Shown piece by piece: positions 49,917 through 64,000 of a stretch of 64,000 nt of DNA. The notes under the pieces are model-generated. The model did no database searches. It saw only the letters and a list, made by a program, of their open reading frames with translations, and had not been told where the DNA came from. Position numbers and translations under genes: made by a program. The stretch comes from Nepenthes gracilis (taxonomy: Eukaryota; Streptophyta; Magnoliopsida; Caryophyllales; Nepenthaceae), in NCBI GenBank assembly GCA_033239525.1, contig BSYO01000033.1, positions 8,857,501-8,921,500 of the forward strand, in the 5' to 3' direction. Every line of letters starts with the position of its first letter. Position 1 is the stretch's first letter.

Positions 49917-52900
49917 TGTTGGGGTCACTCCCTTTGTGGTATTTTTGTCCACGGACTCAAAAGGAAAAAATGGATACGGACTTTTGGGGTGATCCAAGAA
50001 GCCTGTCAAGACGGATGAGGTCTCGTTGAAGGAGACATGTCTGAGAGGTAATTGAGGACATGAACGAGGATTCTGAAAGCCTAGGCGTTTACTCTCTCTT
50101 TCTATAGGTCTGCTGTAGCCGCGTTTTACAGGTGAGTAGTTGACCCATTCTGATTGGAGGTTGAGGCGGCTATAACTTCCAAGGGTGTCAGACTTGCCAC
50201 TCTGACGCGCCGGGCGTGTACCTGCCGTGGCAGACCTAGGAGGCGTGGTCCTGCCACCCTACTGCTAGGGTAGCTGGCCGACCACTAGGCCTCATGTGGA
50301 TATATATATAGCTTGTGCTCTTGCTGGAGAGGTGTGCGTACCATAAAGTGTGTGAGGCAATCACTTGGAGCATGCTTTGAGAGAGTTGTGGGCAAGTCTT
50401 GTTGTAAAGATAGAGAGAGAGACACATTTTTAGAGAGAGATTGAAAGATATACACTTGTGATTGTTTTTTCTTTGCTTGGGCTTTGTGTAGCTAACATTC
50501 TTGTAAACAATCAATTGTTTATAGTGTATTTTTTAGTGGTTTTTTCCTTAGTTGAAGAAGGGTCTTTCCACGTTAAAATCTCATGTGTATTTCTCTCGTT
50601 TATTCTATCTCTACTTCTGGTTGTCCGTCCAAGAGAGCTCTGTTCTGTTGCTGTCCGAGTGATCTGTCCGTCCGGTCACCGTGTCTTCCGTTTTGCGCCA
50701 ACAAGTGGTATCAGAGAGTCGTGGTTCTTTGAACGGTAACCTTGTTGCTGGCTGCTATGGAGGTAGGAAGCAAAATAACTTGCTTGAACGGAACCAACTT
50801 TGACACTTGACAGAGCAAGATGTCAAACTTGCTCTTTGTGAAGTCCATGTATAATCCGATTTTTGCCACACAAAAGCCAGCGGCAACAACGGACGAGGAG
50901 TGGGTGCTGGAGCACAAGCAAGTGTGCCGTTACATCCGACAGTTCGTGGACGACAACATGTACAACCACATTCGGGGAGAAATGAATGCCAAGAGCTTTG
51001 GGAGAAATTGCAAAAGCTCTATGCCTCCAAGATCGGCAATAACAAAATCTTTCACTTGATGAAGCTCATGCAGATTCGGTACAAGGACGACTCATCTGTC
51101 GCTGACCACCTGAATGAATTTTAGGGCTGTGTTGATCGCCTAAGTGGCATGGGGATTAAATTTGAGGATGAGGTTCTCGGACTCTGGCTCCTGGCAATCC
51201 TCCCGGACTCATGGGAGGTCATGAGGATCACCATTGCCAACACAGCTCCTGACAGTGTGGTGACTTTGGAGATGGCCAAGGAGCTGTGCTGAACGAGGAG
51301 ATGAGACGGCGGTCTCAGAAAACGTCCACCTCTCAGCACTCCGAGGTCCTTATCACCGAATCTAGGGGAAGGAGCCGAGGACGTGGCCCAAAGTCTGAAG
51401 ACAAAAGGCGAAGTAAGTCACGATCTCGATACCAGAATATAGAGTACCATCATTGTGGTAAGAAGTGCCACATCAAGAGATTTTATTATAAGTGAAAGCG
51501 TGAAAATGTTGGAAAAGAAATGGGCAAAAAGAGACGTGGTGAGGAAGAGTCCTCGGTCTCTATTGTCACAGGAGGTGACCTCCTTTTGGCCTGCGAGTTT
51601 GAGGACTCTATGAGTGTGGCCGAGCAGGCCTCTGCCTGGGTGATGGATTCTGGTGCATCCATACATATCATCTCCAGGAGAAAGTTGTTATCTACTTACA
51701 CTCCGAGTGCCCCAGGAGTGTTGAATATGGGCAACATGGAGACGTCCGAGATCATTAGACCCGGCAACATCTCCTTGGTGACAAACAATGGAGCCCGACT
51801 GATTTTGAGGGACGCCCGACATGTCCCCGATATTCGTATGAATATCATTTTAGTAGGACGGCTTGATGATGAAGGCTACTGCAGCATCTTTTGTGACAGC
51901 GGTTTCAAGCTGACGAAGGGATCCATGGTGGTTGCCCGAGGAGGAAAGGCCTCAGGCCTTTACGCGCTAAAAGCCAAGGGCGAGGTGGCAGAGGTGAATG
52001 TCACAAGATGTGTGGAGTCCTCGGGCCTATGGCACAAAAGGCTCAGACACATGAGTGAAAGGGGCATGAGTCATCTGACCAATAAGGGTCTCATCCCAAA
52101 TATGGATGAAGAAAGGCCAAGGACTTGCCCTCACTACATGGAAGGGAAGCAACGGAGAGTTTCTTTTTAGGAAGACGCATCTTCTAGAATGTCCAAGGTC
52201 CTAGAGCTCGTCCACACAGATGTGTGATCCCCTCTTGAAAAGACCTTTTGGAGGAGCGCAGTATTTTATCTCCTTCATTGACGATTGCTCGAGGAAACTG
52301 TGGGTGTTCTCGCTCAAGACTAAGGATCAGGTCGTAGGAATTTTTGAGCAGTTCCATGTCCTCATTGAGCGCGAGACCGGAAGGAAGTTAAAAGTCGTCC
52401 GGAGCGACAACGGTAGAAAGTACATTGGGACTTTTGATACTTATTGCAGAGCTCACAACATCAAATATCAAATGACTCCACCAAAAACGCCACAGTTGAA
52501 CGGCGTGGGCAAGAGGATGAATCGCACCCTGATGAAGAGGGTCAGGTGCTTGTTATCCGAGGCCAGGCTTCCGGGATCTTTTTGGGCTGAGGCCTTGAAG
52601 GCGGCCGCCCACGTGATCAACTGGTCGCCCAGTAAGCCTTTGGACAGGGAAGTCCTAGAAAGGATCTGGACCGGGAAGGAACTAGCATATAGCCATCTTC
52701 GGACATTTAGCTGCAAGGCCTTTGTTCATATTCCAAGAGATGAGAGAAGCAAGCTAGAGCCAAAGACAAAGTAATGCATCTTTTTGGGCTACAGCGAGGA
52801 CAAACTTGGGTATAAATTCTATGACACAATAGAAAGGAAGCTGGTTCGGTCTCGAGATGTGATCTTTGTTAAGGAAGAGACCATCGAGGACATTGGGAAA

Positions 52901-55533
52901 GAGAAGAAGTCTCAACCCAATACTTTCCGGACGGATAGAGTTAATGTTGAAGCTGTCCGTCCAGTGCCTCTTGAGTCCGATGTTGGCGGACCAAGAGTGG
53001 CTGGCAACCATGTTGAGGCGGTTCCAATGACTCAGGAGAATCAGGTTGGAGATTTGGCTCCTCAATAGGTCGAGGTGGCCCATGTGAGACGGTCATCCAC
53101 AGAGAGACGTCCATCCGTCCGCCTGCCAGCAAGTGAGTACATCCTCCTCACTGATGCTGGAGAACCTGAAGATTTCGGTGAGGCCATGTGTAGCACTCAG
53201 AAGGATAAATAGTTTGAGGCCATGAAGAAAAAAATGGCCTCTCTTCATGAGAACCATACCTTTGAGCTGGCAAAGCTGTCCAAGGGAAAGAAGGCCCTGA
53301 AGAACAAGTGGGTCTTCCGGCTGAAGACGACCGAGGACTCTAGGAAGCCAAGACACAAGGCACGGCTTGTGATGAAGGGTTTCAGTCAACGCAAGAGTGT
53401 TGACTTTGATGAAATTTTCGCACCTGTTGTGAAGATGTCCTCGGTCCGTGTGGTGCTCGAACTGGCAGCAGCTTTGGATCTAGAGATTGAGCAACTGGAT
53501 ATCCATACAGTATTTCTCCATGTAGATCTTGAGGAAGAGATCTACATGAAACAACCAGAAGGGTTCGAGGTCAAGGGGAAGGAAGGACTGGTTTGTCGTT
53601 TAAAGAAGAACTTGTACAGGTTGAAGCATGCTCCGAGACAGTGGTACCGGAAGTTTGAGTCTGTTATAGTCAAACTTGGATACCACAAGACTACTTCCGA
53701 CCACTTGTGCCTTTGTCAGAGATTTTCAAAAAATGACTTTGTCATCCTCCTCCTTTATGTGGACGACATGCTGGTTATCGGAAAAAACAGTGCTCGGATC
53801 AAGGAACTGAAAGAGCAATTGGGGCAGTCTTTTGCCATGAAAGACCTCGGACCGGCGAAGCAGATTCTAGGGATCAGAATATTTCGCGACCAAGGGGATA
53901 AGAAGCTCTGGCTATCCCAAGAAGGATATGTTGAAAAGATGCTTTAGCGATTCAATATGGAAAGCTCCAAGCCTGTCAGTACTCCTCTGGCCAACTATTT
54001 TAGGCTGAGCAAGCAACAGTGTCCGTCATCGGACACTGAGAAGGCATGCATGAGTAAGATACCTTACTCCTCGACCGTTGATAGTCTGATGTATGCGGGC
54101 ATGTGTACGTGGCCGAACATTGCTCATGCGGTTGGTCTTGTGAGCCGTTTTCTTTCAAACCCAGGGATGGAGCATTGGTCCGCAGTCAAGTGGATTTTCA
54201 GATATCTCCGTGGGACTTCGAAGATGGGTTTGCAGTTTGGAGAAGAGAAGCTTCAATTGGTTGGGTACATGGACGCCGATATGGCCAGGGACGCTGATTC
54301 TCGAAAATCAACGTCCGGATACTTGGTGAAATTTGAGGAAAGGGCGGCCTCCTGGCAGTCCAAGTTGCAGAAGTGCGTTGCTCTCTCGACTACGGAGACA
54401 GAATTCATTGCCGTGACCGAAGCCTGCAAAGAAATGCTTTGGATGAAAAGGTTCATCCAAAAGTTCGGTCTAAGGCAAGAAACGTACGAGGTCCTCTGTG
54501 ATAGCCAAAATGTCATTCACTTGTGTAAAAGTTTCTCATTCCATTCCAGGTCGAAACACATTGACGTGCGATATCATTGGGTGAGAGACGTTTTTTATGA
54601 TGGGCAGCTATCAATTGAAAAGGTCCGGCCGAATAACAATGGCTCGGACATGTTGGCCAAAGTTTTGCCAAAGGGAAAGCTGAAAGCTTGTTGTGATATT
54701 GCCGATCTAACTAACTTCACTCCCACTCGGTCATGATGGGAAGTTTGTTGGGGTCACTTCCTTCGTGGTATTTTTGTCCATAGACTCAAAAGGGGAAAAT
54801 GGATGCAGACTTTTGGAGTGGTCCGAGAAGCCTGTCAAGGTGGACGAGGACTCGTTGAAGGAGACATATCCGAGAGGTAGTTGAGAATATGGACGAGTAC
54901 TCTGAAAGCCTAGGTGTTGACTCTCTCTTTCCGTAGGCCTGCTGTAGCCGCATTTTGCAAGTGAGCAGTTGACCCACTCTGATTGGAGGTTGAGGCGGCT
55001 ACAACTTTCAAGAGTGTCAGTCCTGCCACTCTGACACGTCGGGCATGCGCTTGCCGTGGCAAGCCTAGGAGGCGTGATCCTGCCACCCTACTGCTAGGGT
55101 AGCTAGCCGACTACTAGACCTCATGTGGATATATATATATGGCTTGTACCCTTGCTAGAAAGGTGTGTGTACCGTAAAGTGTGAGAGGCAATCATTTGGA
55201 ACATGCTTTGAGAGAGCTGTGGGCAACCTTGTTATAAAGATAAAAAGAAAGACACCTTTTTAAAAAGAAATTGAGAGATATACACTTGTGATTGTTTTTC
55301 CTTTGTTTGAGCTTTGTGTAGCTAACATTCTTATAAACAATTAATTATTTATAGTGTATTCTTTGGTGGTTTTTCCCTTAATTGAAGGAGGGTTTTTCCA
55401 CGTTAAAATATTGTGTGTGTTTCTCTCGTTTATTCTATCTCTACTTTTGGCCGTCCGTCCGAGAGAGCTCTGCTCTGTTACTGTCTGAGTGATCTGTCCG
55501 CCTGGTCACCGTGCCTTCCGTTTTGCACCAATA
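49917..55533 (+). mobile_element. Ty1/copia element (Tork/Tnt1-like), GTCCT duplication
   Basis: Complete structure of 5617 bp: 5' LTR 49917-50703, primer-binding site TGGTATCAGAGA at 50706, gag-pol 50757-54736, polypurine tract about 54733-54745, and 3' LTR 54746-55533. Perfect 5-bp duplication GTCCT at 49912-49916 and 55534-55538. Domain order gag, protease, integrase, RT, RNase H is diagnostic of copia. The coding region is broken at several points. GC content is clearly higher than in the gypsy host. Confidence 0.95.
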
Positions 55534-58500
55534 GTCCTTGCTGCTGTAATATGCTTGCTGATTTCTATACATTGCTGTACCGTGTTTACCGATTGTTTAC
55601 TGATTTTGAAACATGTTTTGCTGTTTTTCTTTACACGTTACTACACCATGCTTACTGACTTTTAAATCTGAGAATATGCGCAGCAGGATGTAATCTGGAA
55701 ATCTGATTTCTATAGCATGCTGATTTTTATATGTAATGTTCGAATTGCTGATATTAAATTACTGTAACAGGTTTTGATGAATTTCAAATATGAAATTATG
55801 TTGCTGAATTATGCTTTGCTGATTTTCTAAAGCTAAAAACAGGATGCTGAAATTATGTTATAATCTGAAAACATGATCTTTAAAGCAGTATGTTGTAAGC
55901 TGAAGCTTTAAGTTACTGAATTGTAAAATTGTGTCGTCTGCCGATCCTTGAAGCTGTGTTATATGCTCTGCCTCACGTTGCTTTCTCACGTTTGCTGTAA
56001 TAATATTGCTGTAAACTGAATTTTTCAGTCACTAATTTTAATCTACTGATATTTGAAGCTGAAAACAGTTTGCTGATCTTCAATCTGCTGTTTGCTGAAA
56101 TTTTATATTATACTTTTCTGGAAATCTGTTCTATGCTTTGCTGAAAATCTGGGCTGTGCTTTGCTGATTTTCTTTACACGCTGCTGTACTAAGCTTACTA
56201 ATTTTTGGAGCTGAATATATTATGAAAATATGATGCTGCTGGAATTTGAAGTATTGATTTTGTTGGAATTAATTTAATGATTGAAAAGTCTACAATATGT
56301 CATAAATTATGTATATTTTCTCTAGAAGTTGAGAAAATTAAGAAGAGTCAAGAAAAAGTATAGAGTTTTTAAACGGATTTTTTAAAAAAATAAGAAATTA
56401 GACCAATGATTTTATTCAGAGTGTAATATTCTCTACCATATCTTAAGATATCATAGTAAAAATCAAGAAATTGTCCCTAGCACCGCAGGAAAATAAAGGT
56501 AGATTTTGGCCCTATCTATTAGGTATAAAGGTATGTACCATCTACCTCTGGGTGTGAATAGAATGAAAGGCCTTAGATGGTGTGGATTGAACACCATCCT
56601 TTCTTTGATTGTCTACTCTATTAATTAGTAAGACCTATTGGCTCTGATCCCTCAAGATAAGTAAAATGTTCAATGTGTTCAACGGATAAAATAATAAAAA
56701 AAATAAGATAAAGAAAATTAAAGGCATCACAAAAATATTTTCTATTCATATTTTATACTCATATATATGCATTATGATTCCTACTCCTTCCAATAATATG
56801 CTTTGAGTTAAATATGTGTATTCTTTTCTATATACGTGATTTGCTTAACATTTGGCTCACTCTTTTATTATTTTGTTAACCTTCAGATGATTTACACAAG
56901 TTGATGCCAGATGAAAGGGAGTGAAGATGGGAGTTCTTATGTGTAGGATGATGGCTTTTCGTGTTTAGAATATTTATTTTCACTTCTAATGTATTAAAAT
57001 TATATAAAACTTGGAAGTATGAAATGATGTATTAAATTTTGGTGTTCTTAGTTTAGTATTTCATCCATAAAATATTATGGATATTATGTACACTTTTACA
57101 AGAAATTATGAAAATTAATTTTTGTTTTTAGACAGTATTCTTTTTTAATAAGATCCAATGTTGTATTTCTATAGTATAGCATTGGAGCCATTGATGAGAT
57201 GGAAATTGCACGGATCCTGTGCATGCTTGCTTATATATTTATGTCACAAATATTTGAGTATGATTATGATATATGATGGATAGGAGGACATGGGAAGTCA
57301 CAACTTGTTCAGAGAAATATTAAGGGGTTGTCGTAGGTTGATCGATCATGATGTGAAAGCTTAGGATTGGTTTAGATTGGGTTAAGTTAGGATTAGTTAG
57401 CTATAGTTGTGTTTTAGTTACTGAGTTGAGACCTTAGGTTGACTTTTAATGCGAGGATCTAACATGTATGTTAATATTTGACTAATAGGAACTGCAAATG
57501 GCAAGTTGAAGAAGAAATACCCGATCCGGCACTAGCACTGAACTTGACAGAGAAGCGGAATAACTAAATCTGGTGAGATGAATGGCCGATGTGATAGAGT
57601 CAATGGTGCAACGTAACTTGGCACCAACCCCAGCTCTAGTTCTGAACCCAAAGAATCCCGGGACGACTACCTATGATCGATTTTCAAATGAACAAGTGCC
57701 TAATTTTACGGGGGATCTAGATCCAATGAAAGCGAACACATGGATCCGGAGGCTTAAAAAGGTTTTTACCATTATTCACTGTCCCAAGGGGGATAAGGTA
57801 ACCTTTGCTTCCTATAGACTAGAAGGCGAAACTGATTACTGGTAGGTTATGAGGAAAAGAGATATAGGAGTGCTAGAAAATAAAATTATTGAGAGATATT
57901 TGAGGAAACTTTTATAGATAAATATTTTTCAACTAGTCTCTGAGAGCAAAAAAAAAAAAAAAAGAAGAATTTGCACAATTAAGGTAAGGGAACATATCAA
58001 TAGCAGAATACAATGTGAAATTTACAGAACTATCCTGCTATGCTCCTTATTTGGTTGATGATGAAGTGAGAAAAATGAAGAAATTTCAGCAAGGACTTAG
58101 AGATGAATTCAAAACGCAGTTGGTGACTTTAAAGTTACAGATTTATGGAGATGTGTTAGACCGGGCACTTTTGTTTGAAAAGAAGCTTGAGAAAGAAGAA
58201 TTTTTCAATAAAAAGGCATCCAATCGAGAAGGCCTAAGTACAGGATCTAGTTTAGGAGTAGGAAGACTCACCAAGAAAGCTAAATTGGCAAATAAGGGAA
58301 AGAGCAACACTGCAATTCAACTAGTACCAAGCCTGAAAGTAGCAAAACCCACATGCCCTCAGTGTGGGAGACATCATCTAGGAAAGCCTTCTCATAGATT
58401 GACGGGTGCTTGTTTCAACTATAAACAATTGGGCCACTTGATCAAGAATTGTCCCTTTCGTAAGTCGTAAATAAAGAAACCCATTGTTCAAGGCACGGCT

Positions 58501-61500
58501 TTTACAGTCACAATACAAGATGCGGAGGTATCATCGAATGTTGTAGAAGGTTCTCTTTCCTTTTGTGATATTCCCGCTCATGTGCTATTTGACATAGGGT
58601 GTACACACTTGTTTGTTTCTCTTAAATTTGTGTGTCATTTAACATCACCCTCGAGGATCCTAGATTTTTTTTGGTACTATCGACACCTACGAAATCGTCA
58701 ACGATTACGGATATTATGTACCCGCAATGCGTACTTTGGGTTATTGGGTTACAATTGGCCATAGATTTAATTATGTTAGATATATGTAATTTTGACGTGA
58801 TTTTGGGCATGGATTAGCTAATAAATTACCATGCCAATGTTGATTGTTTTCATAAATGAATTTACTTCGCTATTCCGGGATGTGAGGCATTTCATATTCA
58901 AGGAGTAAGGCGGAAAGAGATACCTTGTCTAATTTCGGCTTTACATGCCTGACATTTGATTAAAAGTAGATGTCAAGCTTGTCTAATATATGCCAGCACA
59001 ATTGGGAGCTACGATGTACCGACGAAGGATATACCGGTAGTGTGTGAATTTGAAGATGTTGTTTCGAATGAATTGCCTGGTTTGCTACTACACTGAGAAA
59101 TAAAATTTGAGATTGAAATTTTACTAGGGTGAACATCGATTTCAAAGAAACCGTAAAGGATGGCACCAGCAAAATTAAAAGAATTAAAGAAGAAATTATA
59201 GGAACTTTTGGAGAAGGGGTTTATTAGACCCAGTGTCTCTCATGGGGTGCTCCAATATTATTTGTGAAGAAGAATGACAGATCTTTACAGTTGTGTATTG
59301 ACTACCGTGAATTAGTTAATATCATAATCAATAATAAATATCTGTAGCCAAGAATCGATAATCTATTTGATTAGTTAAAAGAGACATAAGTATTTTCAAA
59401 TATTTATATTTGTTCTGGATATCATCAATTGAGAATTAAAAAGGAAGGTGTGGCAAAGACGGCGTTCCGAATGAGGTACGGGCATTATCAATTTTTAATT
59501 ATGCCATTTTGATTAATTAATGTCCCTAAAACCTTTATGAACTTGATAAATCAAGTATTCCAACTGTACTTGGATAAATTTATAGTGGTATTTATTGATA
59601 ATATACTAATTTAATTGAAAAACTATGATGAGCACGAGATGCATTTGAGAATTGTGCTCTAGACTCTTCGGGAGAAAAAATTATTTACTAAACTAAAGAA
59701 ATGTGAATTTTGACTTGAAGAGGTAATATTTTTGGGCCATGTTATTTCAAATAGAGGAATTTTAGTTGATCCAAAGAAAGTCAAAACTGTTACCAGTTAG
59801 AGTCGACTTACAATGGTGATTGAAGTTCAGAGTTTCCTAGGTATAGCTAGTTATTATTAAAGGTTTGTGGAAAATTTTTTTAGAATTGCTATATCTCTCA
59901 CTCAATTGACAAAAGATGCTAAATTTGACTGGACAAATGAATGTGAGCAGACTTTTCAAGAATTAAAAAATTGGCTAACATCTGCTCCAATTCTAATAAT
60001 TTCATAAGGAACTGGTAGATTTGTAGTTTACTGCTATGCATCCAAGACTAGGTTAGGCTGTGTTTTAACACAGTAGGGGAAAGTCATTGCCTATGGGTCA
60101 AGGCAACTGAAAGTTTACGATAAAAACTATCTGACCCATGATTTAAAGTTAGTAGCAGTAGTCTTTACATTGAAGATTCGAAGACATTATTTGTATGGCG
60201 AAAAATTCTCGGTGTATTCAAACCACATGAGTTTAAAATACTTATTATCGCAAAAAGAGTTAAACATGAGACAAAGGAGATTGATAGATTTCCTAAATGA
60301 CTATGACTATAAAATTTAGTATCAGCCAAGGAAAGCTAATGTGATGGTTGATACCTTGAGTCGTCAGACGTATTTTGTGCCGAGATTGGAGATTAAGGAA
60401 ATGAGGATTCTCGAATGCAAAAAGTAATGAATTATTCAGAGATATGCTTAAGACAACCGGATAATTTTATTTTATCTTCAAGTTTAACCAGAAATACTGA
60501 AGAAAATTAAGGATGGTCAGATGAATAATCTATTTCTGGTAAATATTGCCAGAGACTTGAGTCAGAACTTTAGGGCTGATTTTAATATCTATGCTGATGG
60601 AGTTTTGAAATTTTGGGATAGATTGTGTATACCGGATAATAAGGAATTGAATGAGAAAATCATGAAAGAGGCTTATCGATCTAAATATACCATCCATCTG
60701 GGAATTAACAAAATGTACCAAGATATGAAGAAAATATTTTGGCAAAAAAATATCAAGAAGGAAATCGTGGCATACGTGAAAAAATATCTAGTCTGCCAAT
60801 AGCTAAAGACTGAACGAAAGAATCCATCTGGCCTATTGCAACCATTGTCTATCCTCATTTAGAAGTGGGAAGATATAATGATGGATTTCGTAATGGGTTT
60901 GCCGAGAACATTGAAGAATTAAGATGTTATTTGGGTGATTATAGATCGGCTCACGAAATCGACAAACTTCCTAGCTATCCAGACAACTTATTCAAAGGAT
61001 CGGTTAGTTCGAATATATATTGATGAGATTGTTAGATTATATGGTGTGTCAGCAACCATTATAACGGATCGAGATCTACGGTTTGCTTCAAAATTTTGGA
61101 GAAGCCTGCATCATGAATTGGGGACAGAATTGAAACATCCGCAAACCAATGAACAGTCAAAGTGAACTATTCAAAATTTGGAAGATATGCTAAGTGCTTT
61201 AGTGTTAGAAATAAAAGGCAATTGGGATGATCATCTGGCGTTGATAGAGTTCACCAATAATAATAGTTATCAAGCAAATATCATAATGCCTCCATTTGAA
61301 GCCCTATACGAGAGGAAATATCGATCCCCGTTCCATTGGGAAGAAATAAGTGATAGACGACTCTTGGGACCGGACATCATTAAGGAAACGTTCAAGAAAA
61401 TCAAACTGATCCATGAAAATTTGAAGATAGCTCAAAGCAAGTAGAAGAGCTACGTGGATCAGAGAAGATCGAACGTATGTTTTGAGATTGGCAACTATGT

Positions 61501-64000
61501 TTTTTTGAAAGTATCATCATCCAAATGACCAACCATATTCGAGGTAAAAGGAAAACTAAAGCCGAGGTTTCATGATCCCTTTGAATTTTGGGAGAAAGTT
61601 AGAGAAGTAGCCTACTAATTGGCATTGTCACCGAATTTAGTGAAGGTGCATAACGTTTTTCATGTGTTGATACTTCGAAGATATGTACATGACCTGACAT
61701 ATGTTATTGACTATGAGCCATTGACCATCGGTGAAGATTTGTCATATGTAGAAGAACCGGTGCAAATTTTGGGACGAAGGGATCAAATACTTCGCACGAA
61801 AACCATCATGTTAGCCAAGGTTCTATGGAGAAATCACTCGCATGAGGAGGCCAAATGGGAGTGGAAAGATGGGATTTGGGACAAGTATTCTTACCAGTTT
61901 CCTTGAGGTATGTAATTCCTATCAAATTTCGAAGACAAAATGTTATAAGGAGGGGAGGATTGTAAGGATCGAGTTTTCTACTTATATTATTTTTAATTTA
62001 TTAAGCTAATATAATTAAATTGAGGTCAAAAGATATGAAAAAATTTGGATTAAAGGGTCCAACGTTCCGAAGCTGTAATCTGCGGTTTGCAAAACTGGAA
62101 ATTTCATCTTCAAATCTGCAATATTAAATCAGACACGAAACTGCATCTGCAATCTATAATTTGCTACTACTGAATCTGGAAATTTCAATCAGCACCCGAG
62201 ACCTGCAAATCAGCTTAAATCTGAACTTGCAACTGAAATCTGCTGGTGGAATGTCTCGCTGGGTTTCTGAGGTGCAAATATTGCATCTGATACTACTCAT
62301 TATTGTTTGTGGGCATGCCTGGGGCTGCCATAGTTGGTGTGGTGCGTGATGTGTTGATGAACATTTTGAGCTAGTCTGTTTGCTTCCTAAAGATTGAAAC
62401 ATGGGTTATACTGCCCATGGTTATTACCTTGATTGATGTTCTGTGGAGATGGGTTGCAGGTGTATAATGGTGTGCTGCTGTCCAAATTTTACTGCGATGC
62501 TGTTTGGTAACTTTCCGAGCTGATTGTGCTGAGTTGCTGATGCTGATCCTATGCACTGTGTTGCACTGTGATGATGTGGCTGCTCTATGACTGTACCGGA
62601 TGTTGCTGTTCTGCTTTTTTCTTGACAATTTCTACTAGAAGGCTGTGTGCAGGATGCTGGCTCTGGTTGTGCTGAAACTGGAGCTGACTTGACGGTCTGT
62701 ATTGATGTTGCTGGAGACGCGGATTTAGTTTTTAGCATCCTTGCTGTCCTGAGGCGGTGTGTTGCTGAAGAATGATAAGACTGCCTAATAAATTTGATGC
62801 TGAAGGGTGAGCACTGATATTAGCAGGAATGCTGTCTGCTGCTTGCTGTAGCCTGACGTAAACCAAGAAGGCAAATGGTTGCTGATGGAGCCATTTGTTC
62901 GTGTTGGGAGCATTGGAAATCTTGGGGCAGCTCTCGGTCTTGCTGGAGTAGTTGCAGAACAGTGTTAACACTTGCTTTAAATTGTTTGGACTGGGGTTGT
63001 GCAGCTGTTCTCGGATATGCTGTCCGGATGCTGCTGGTGTTTAGAAGGTGCTGGCTACTTGGTTTGAAGTATATATCTTGTGGTTGCTGGAGCTGATATT
63101 GCTGAAATTTCGGATCAGATTTTTGCACTGATGCTGTTGCAGCCGGCTGTTTTCTTGGTTGCACTGAAATTTTTGCACTGAAATTTCGGATCTGAAATTC
63201 TCGGTTGTCTTATCTGGTAGCTGATTGGCTGATCTGATGCTACTTGGCATGCTTGGAGTGGAATGGCAGATTTACAGGACCATGTCTGATGGGTACTCCT
63301 GAAAGTGCAACTGCTGCTGTTTTTTATTGTTTGCTGGCGCTGGGGCGGAGGGTTACTGCGGTAGCCTATTGCTTCTTGGACTTGGGGTGCATTTAGTGTG
63401 TGGGCAGCCTTGTTATGCTGTAGTAAGTTGCTGCGGGGCGATCAATTATTGTTGAGCCTGTCGTCTCGGGAGTAACTGTTTTTGAATCTGAACTTGTAAA
63501 ATGACAGTGTTCATTTTCTATTTTTTGTTAGACCGCTCCTCTTAGCGGTTTTTTTTTTGAGGTATTCTCTGATGTACCAGCTGCTCGGGGTATATGTCCT
63601 GGCTTCTTTTGTTCTAACTCCCAGTCAAAAAACTTGGAGTTATAACACTATTTTTTGTAAATTTTTTCTCTCATTAATCCAAAATACACACTTACTTACC
63701 AAAAAAAAAAAAAAGCAAACTGAAATCTGCAACCTGGAAAGCCTGCGATCTGAAAACAGACCCGAACCATGAACTGAAAACTGCAAAATTAATTGAATTA
63801 TAATGTGCCCTAGGTTGCTAGAAATTTCAAAACTTATGCCATCTGTCAGCCAAGCAATCAGCCCAAGTTGCTGGAAATTTCCATCGACTTAAGGTGCTGA
63901 ACCACAAAATAAAAATCAGCACTATGTTAAAACGTGCCATCTGTCAAGCCAAGTCATCTAAATTCCAGCAACACCTCAGGATCAGATTCAAAGCCACGTG

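Larger units (their letters stand above)
46294..57302 (+). repeat. 5' LTR of D (about 2.7 kb net) with two nested elements
   Basis: LTR pieces are 46294-46471, 49136-49916 and 55539-57302. The first base is C instead of T (CGTAAGGATC versus TGTAAGGATC at 61961). The end is AAGTCACA (57302). Pieces match the 3' LTR: 46294-46471 versus 61961-62124, and 49136-49530 versus 62125-62243 plus 63731-64000. A GA-rich leader lies at 49612-49705. Confidence 0.85.
46294..64000 (+). mobile_element. Gypsy element D (Tekay/Del-like), runs off the window
   Basis: The 5' LTR is 46294-57302 including two nested elements, gag-pol is 57498-61905, and the 3' LTR starts at 61961 and is cut by the window end. The three pol domains, both gag zinc regions and the chromodomain-like tail are all in order. 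It is the least decayed gypsy pol in the window but still carries stops throughout. Confidence 0.85.

Overview
This window looks like heterochromatic plant DNA, most likely from a eudicot. It is AT-rich and made almost entirely of LTR retrotransposons inserted into one another, with some LINE copies, a TRIM cluster and a short mitochondrial insertion. The plant assignment rests on initiator-tRNA-Met-type primer sites (TGGTATCAGAG and variants), Ty3/gypsy proteins resembling the Tekay/Del chromovirus lineage with LTRs of about 2 to 4 kb, a Tork/Tnt1-like Ty1/copia element, a TRIM, and a fragment that matches my recollection of the plant mitochondrial cob start. I cannot name the species. I see no intact host protein gene, tRNA, rRNA or CRISPR array. 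Every long coding stretch is retroelement sequence broken by stops or frameshifts.

Layout by nesting. Element A is a gypsy element on the minus strand, about 205-17607. Its 3' LTR is at the left (about 205-1600) and its 5' LTR at the right (about 16063-17607). Its integrase was hit by element B, a plus-strand gypsy with gag and only remnants of pol (about 3028-10447). B's 3' LTR in turn holds a solo LTR (6301-8567, target duplication TGAAG). A's RNase H region holds a second solo LTR (11329-13648). A LINE copy (1617-3016) sits at the A/B junction, and a 40-bp LINE tail (10645-10684) sits in A's integrase.

Element G1 is a plus-strand gypsy, 18001-38725. Between its protease and reverse transcriptase is a solo LTR (21410-24964, duplication GTTTT), which itself contains a rearranged TRIM cluster (22384-23554). 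G1's 3' LTR is split by element F, a minus-strand gypsy with both LTRs (28328-36664). An AT-rich stretch follows (38731-40358), then an isolated large LTR, E (40359-44139), and an unassigned stretch with a 20-bp minisatellite (44140-46293).

Element D is a plus-strand gypsy starting at 46294. Its 5' LTR contains element C (46472-49130, duplication AAATC), an almost LTR-only relative of B that carries the mitochondrial insertion (about 48360-48972). The same LTR contains a Ty1/copia element (49917-55533, duplication GTCCT). D's gag-pol occupies 57498-61905. Its 3' LTR starts at 61961, is interrupted by a LINE (62244-63714), and runs off the window.

The genes do not work together as a host pathway. 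Each element carried its own gag, protease, reverse transcriptase, RNase H and integrase, and none looks autonomous now. The useful information is the order of insertion, recoverable from target-site duplications, and structure in the LTR promoters: W-box clusters, GA-rich leaders, and minisatellites and microsatellites that change in copy number.
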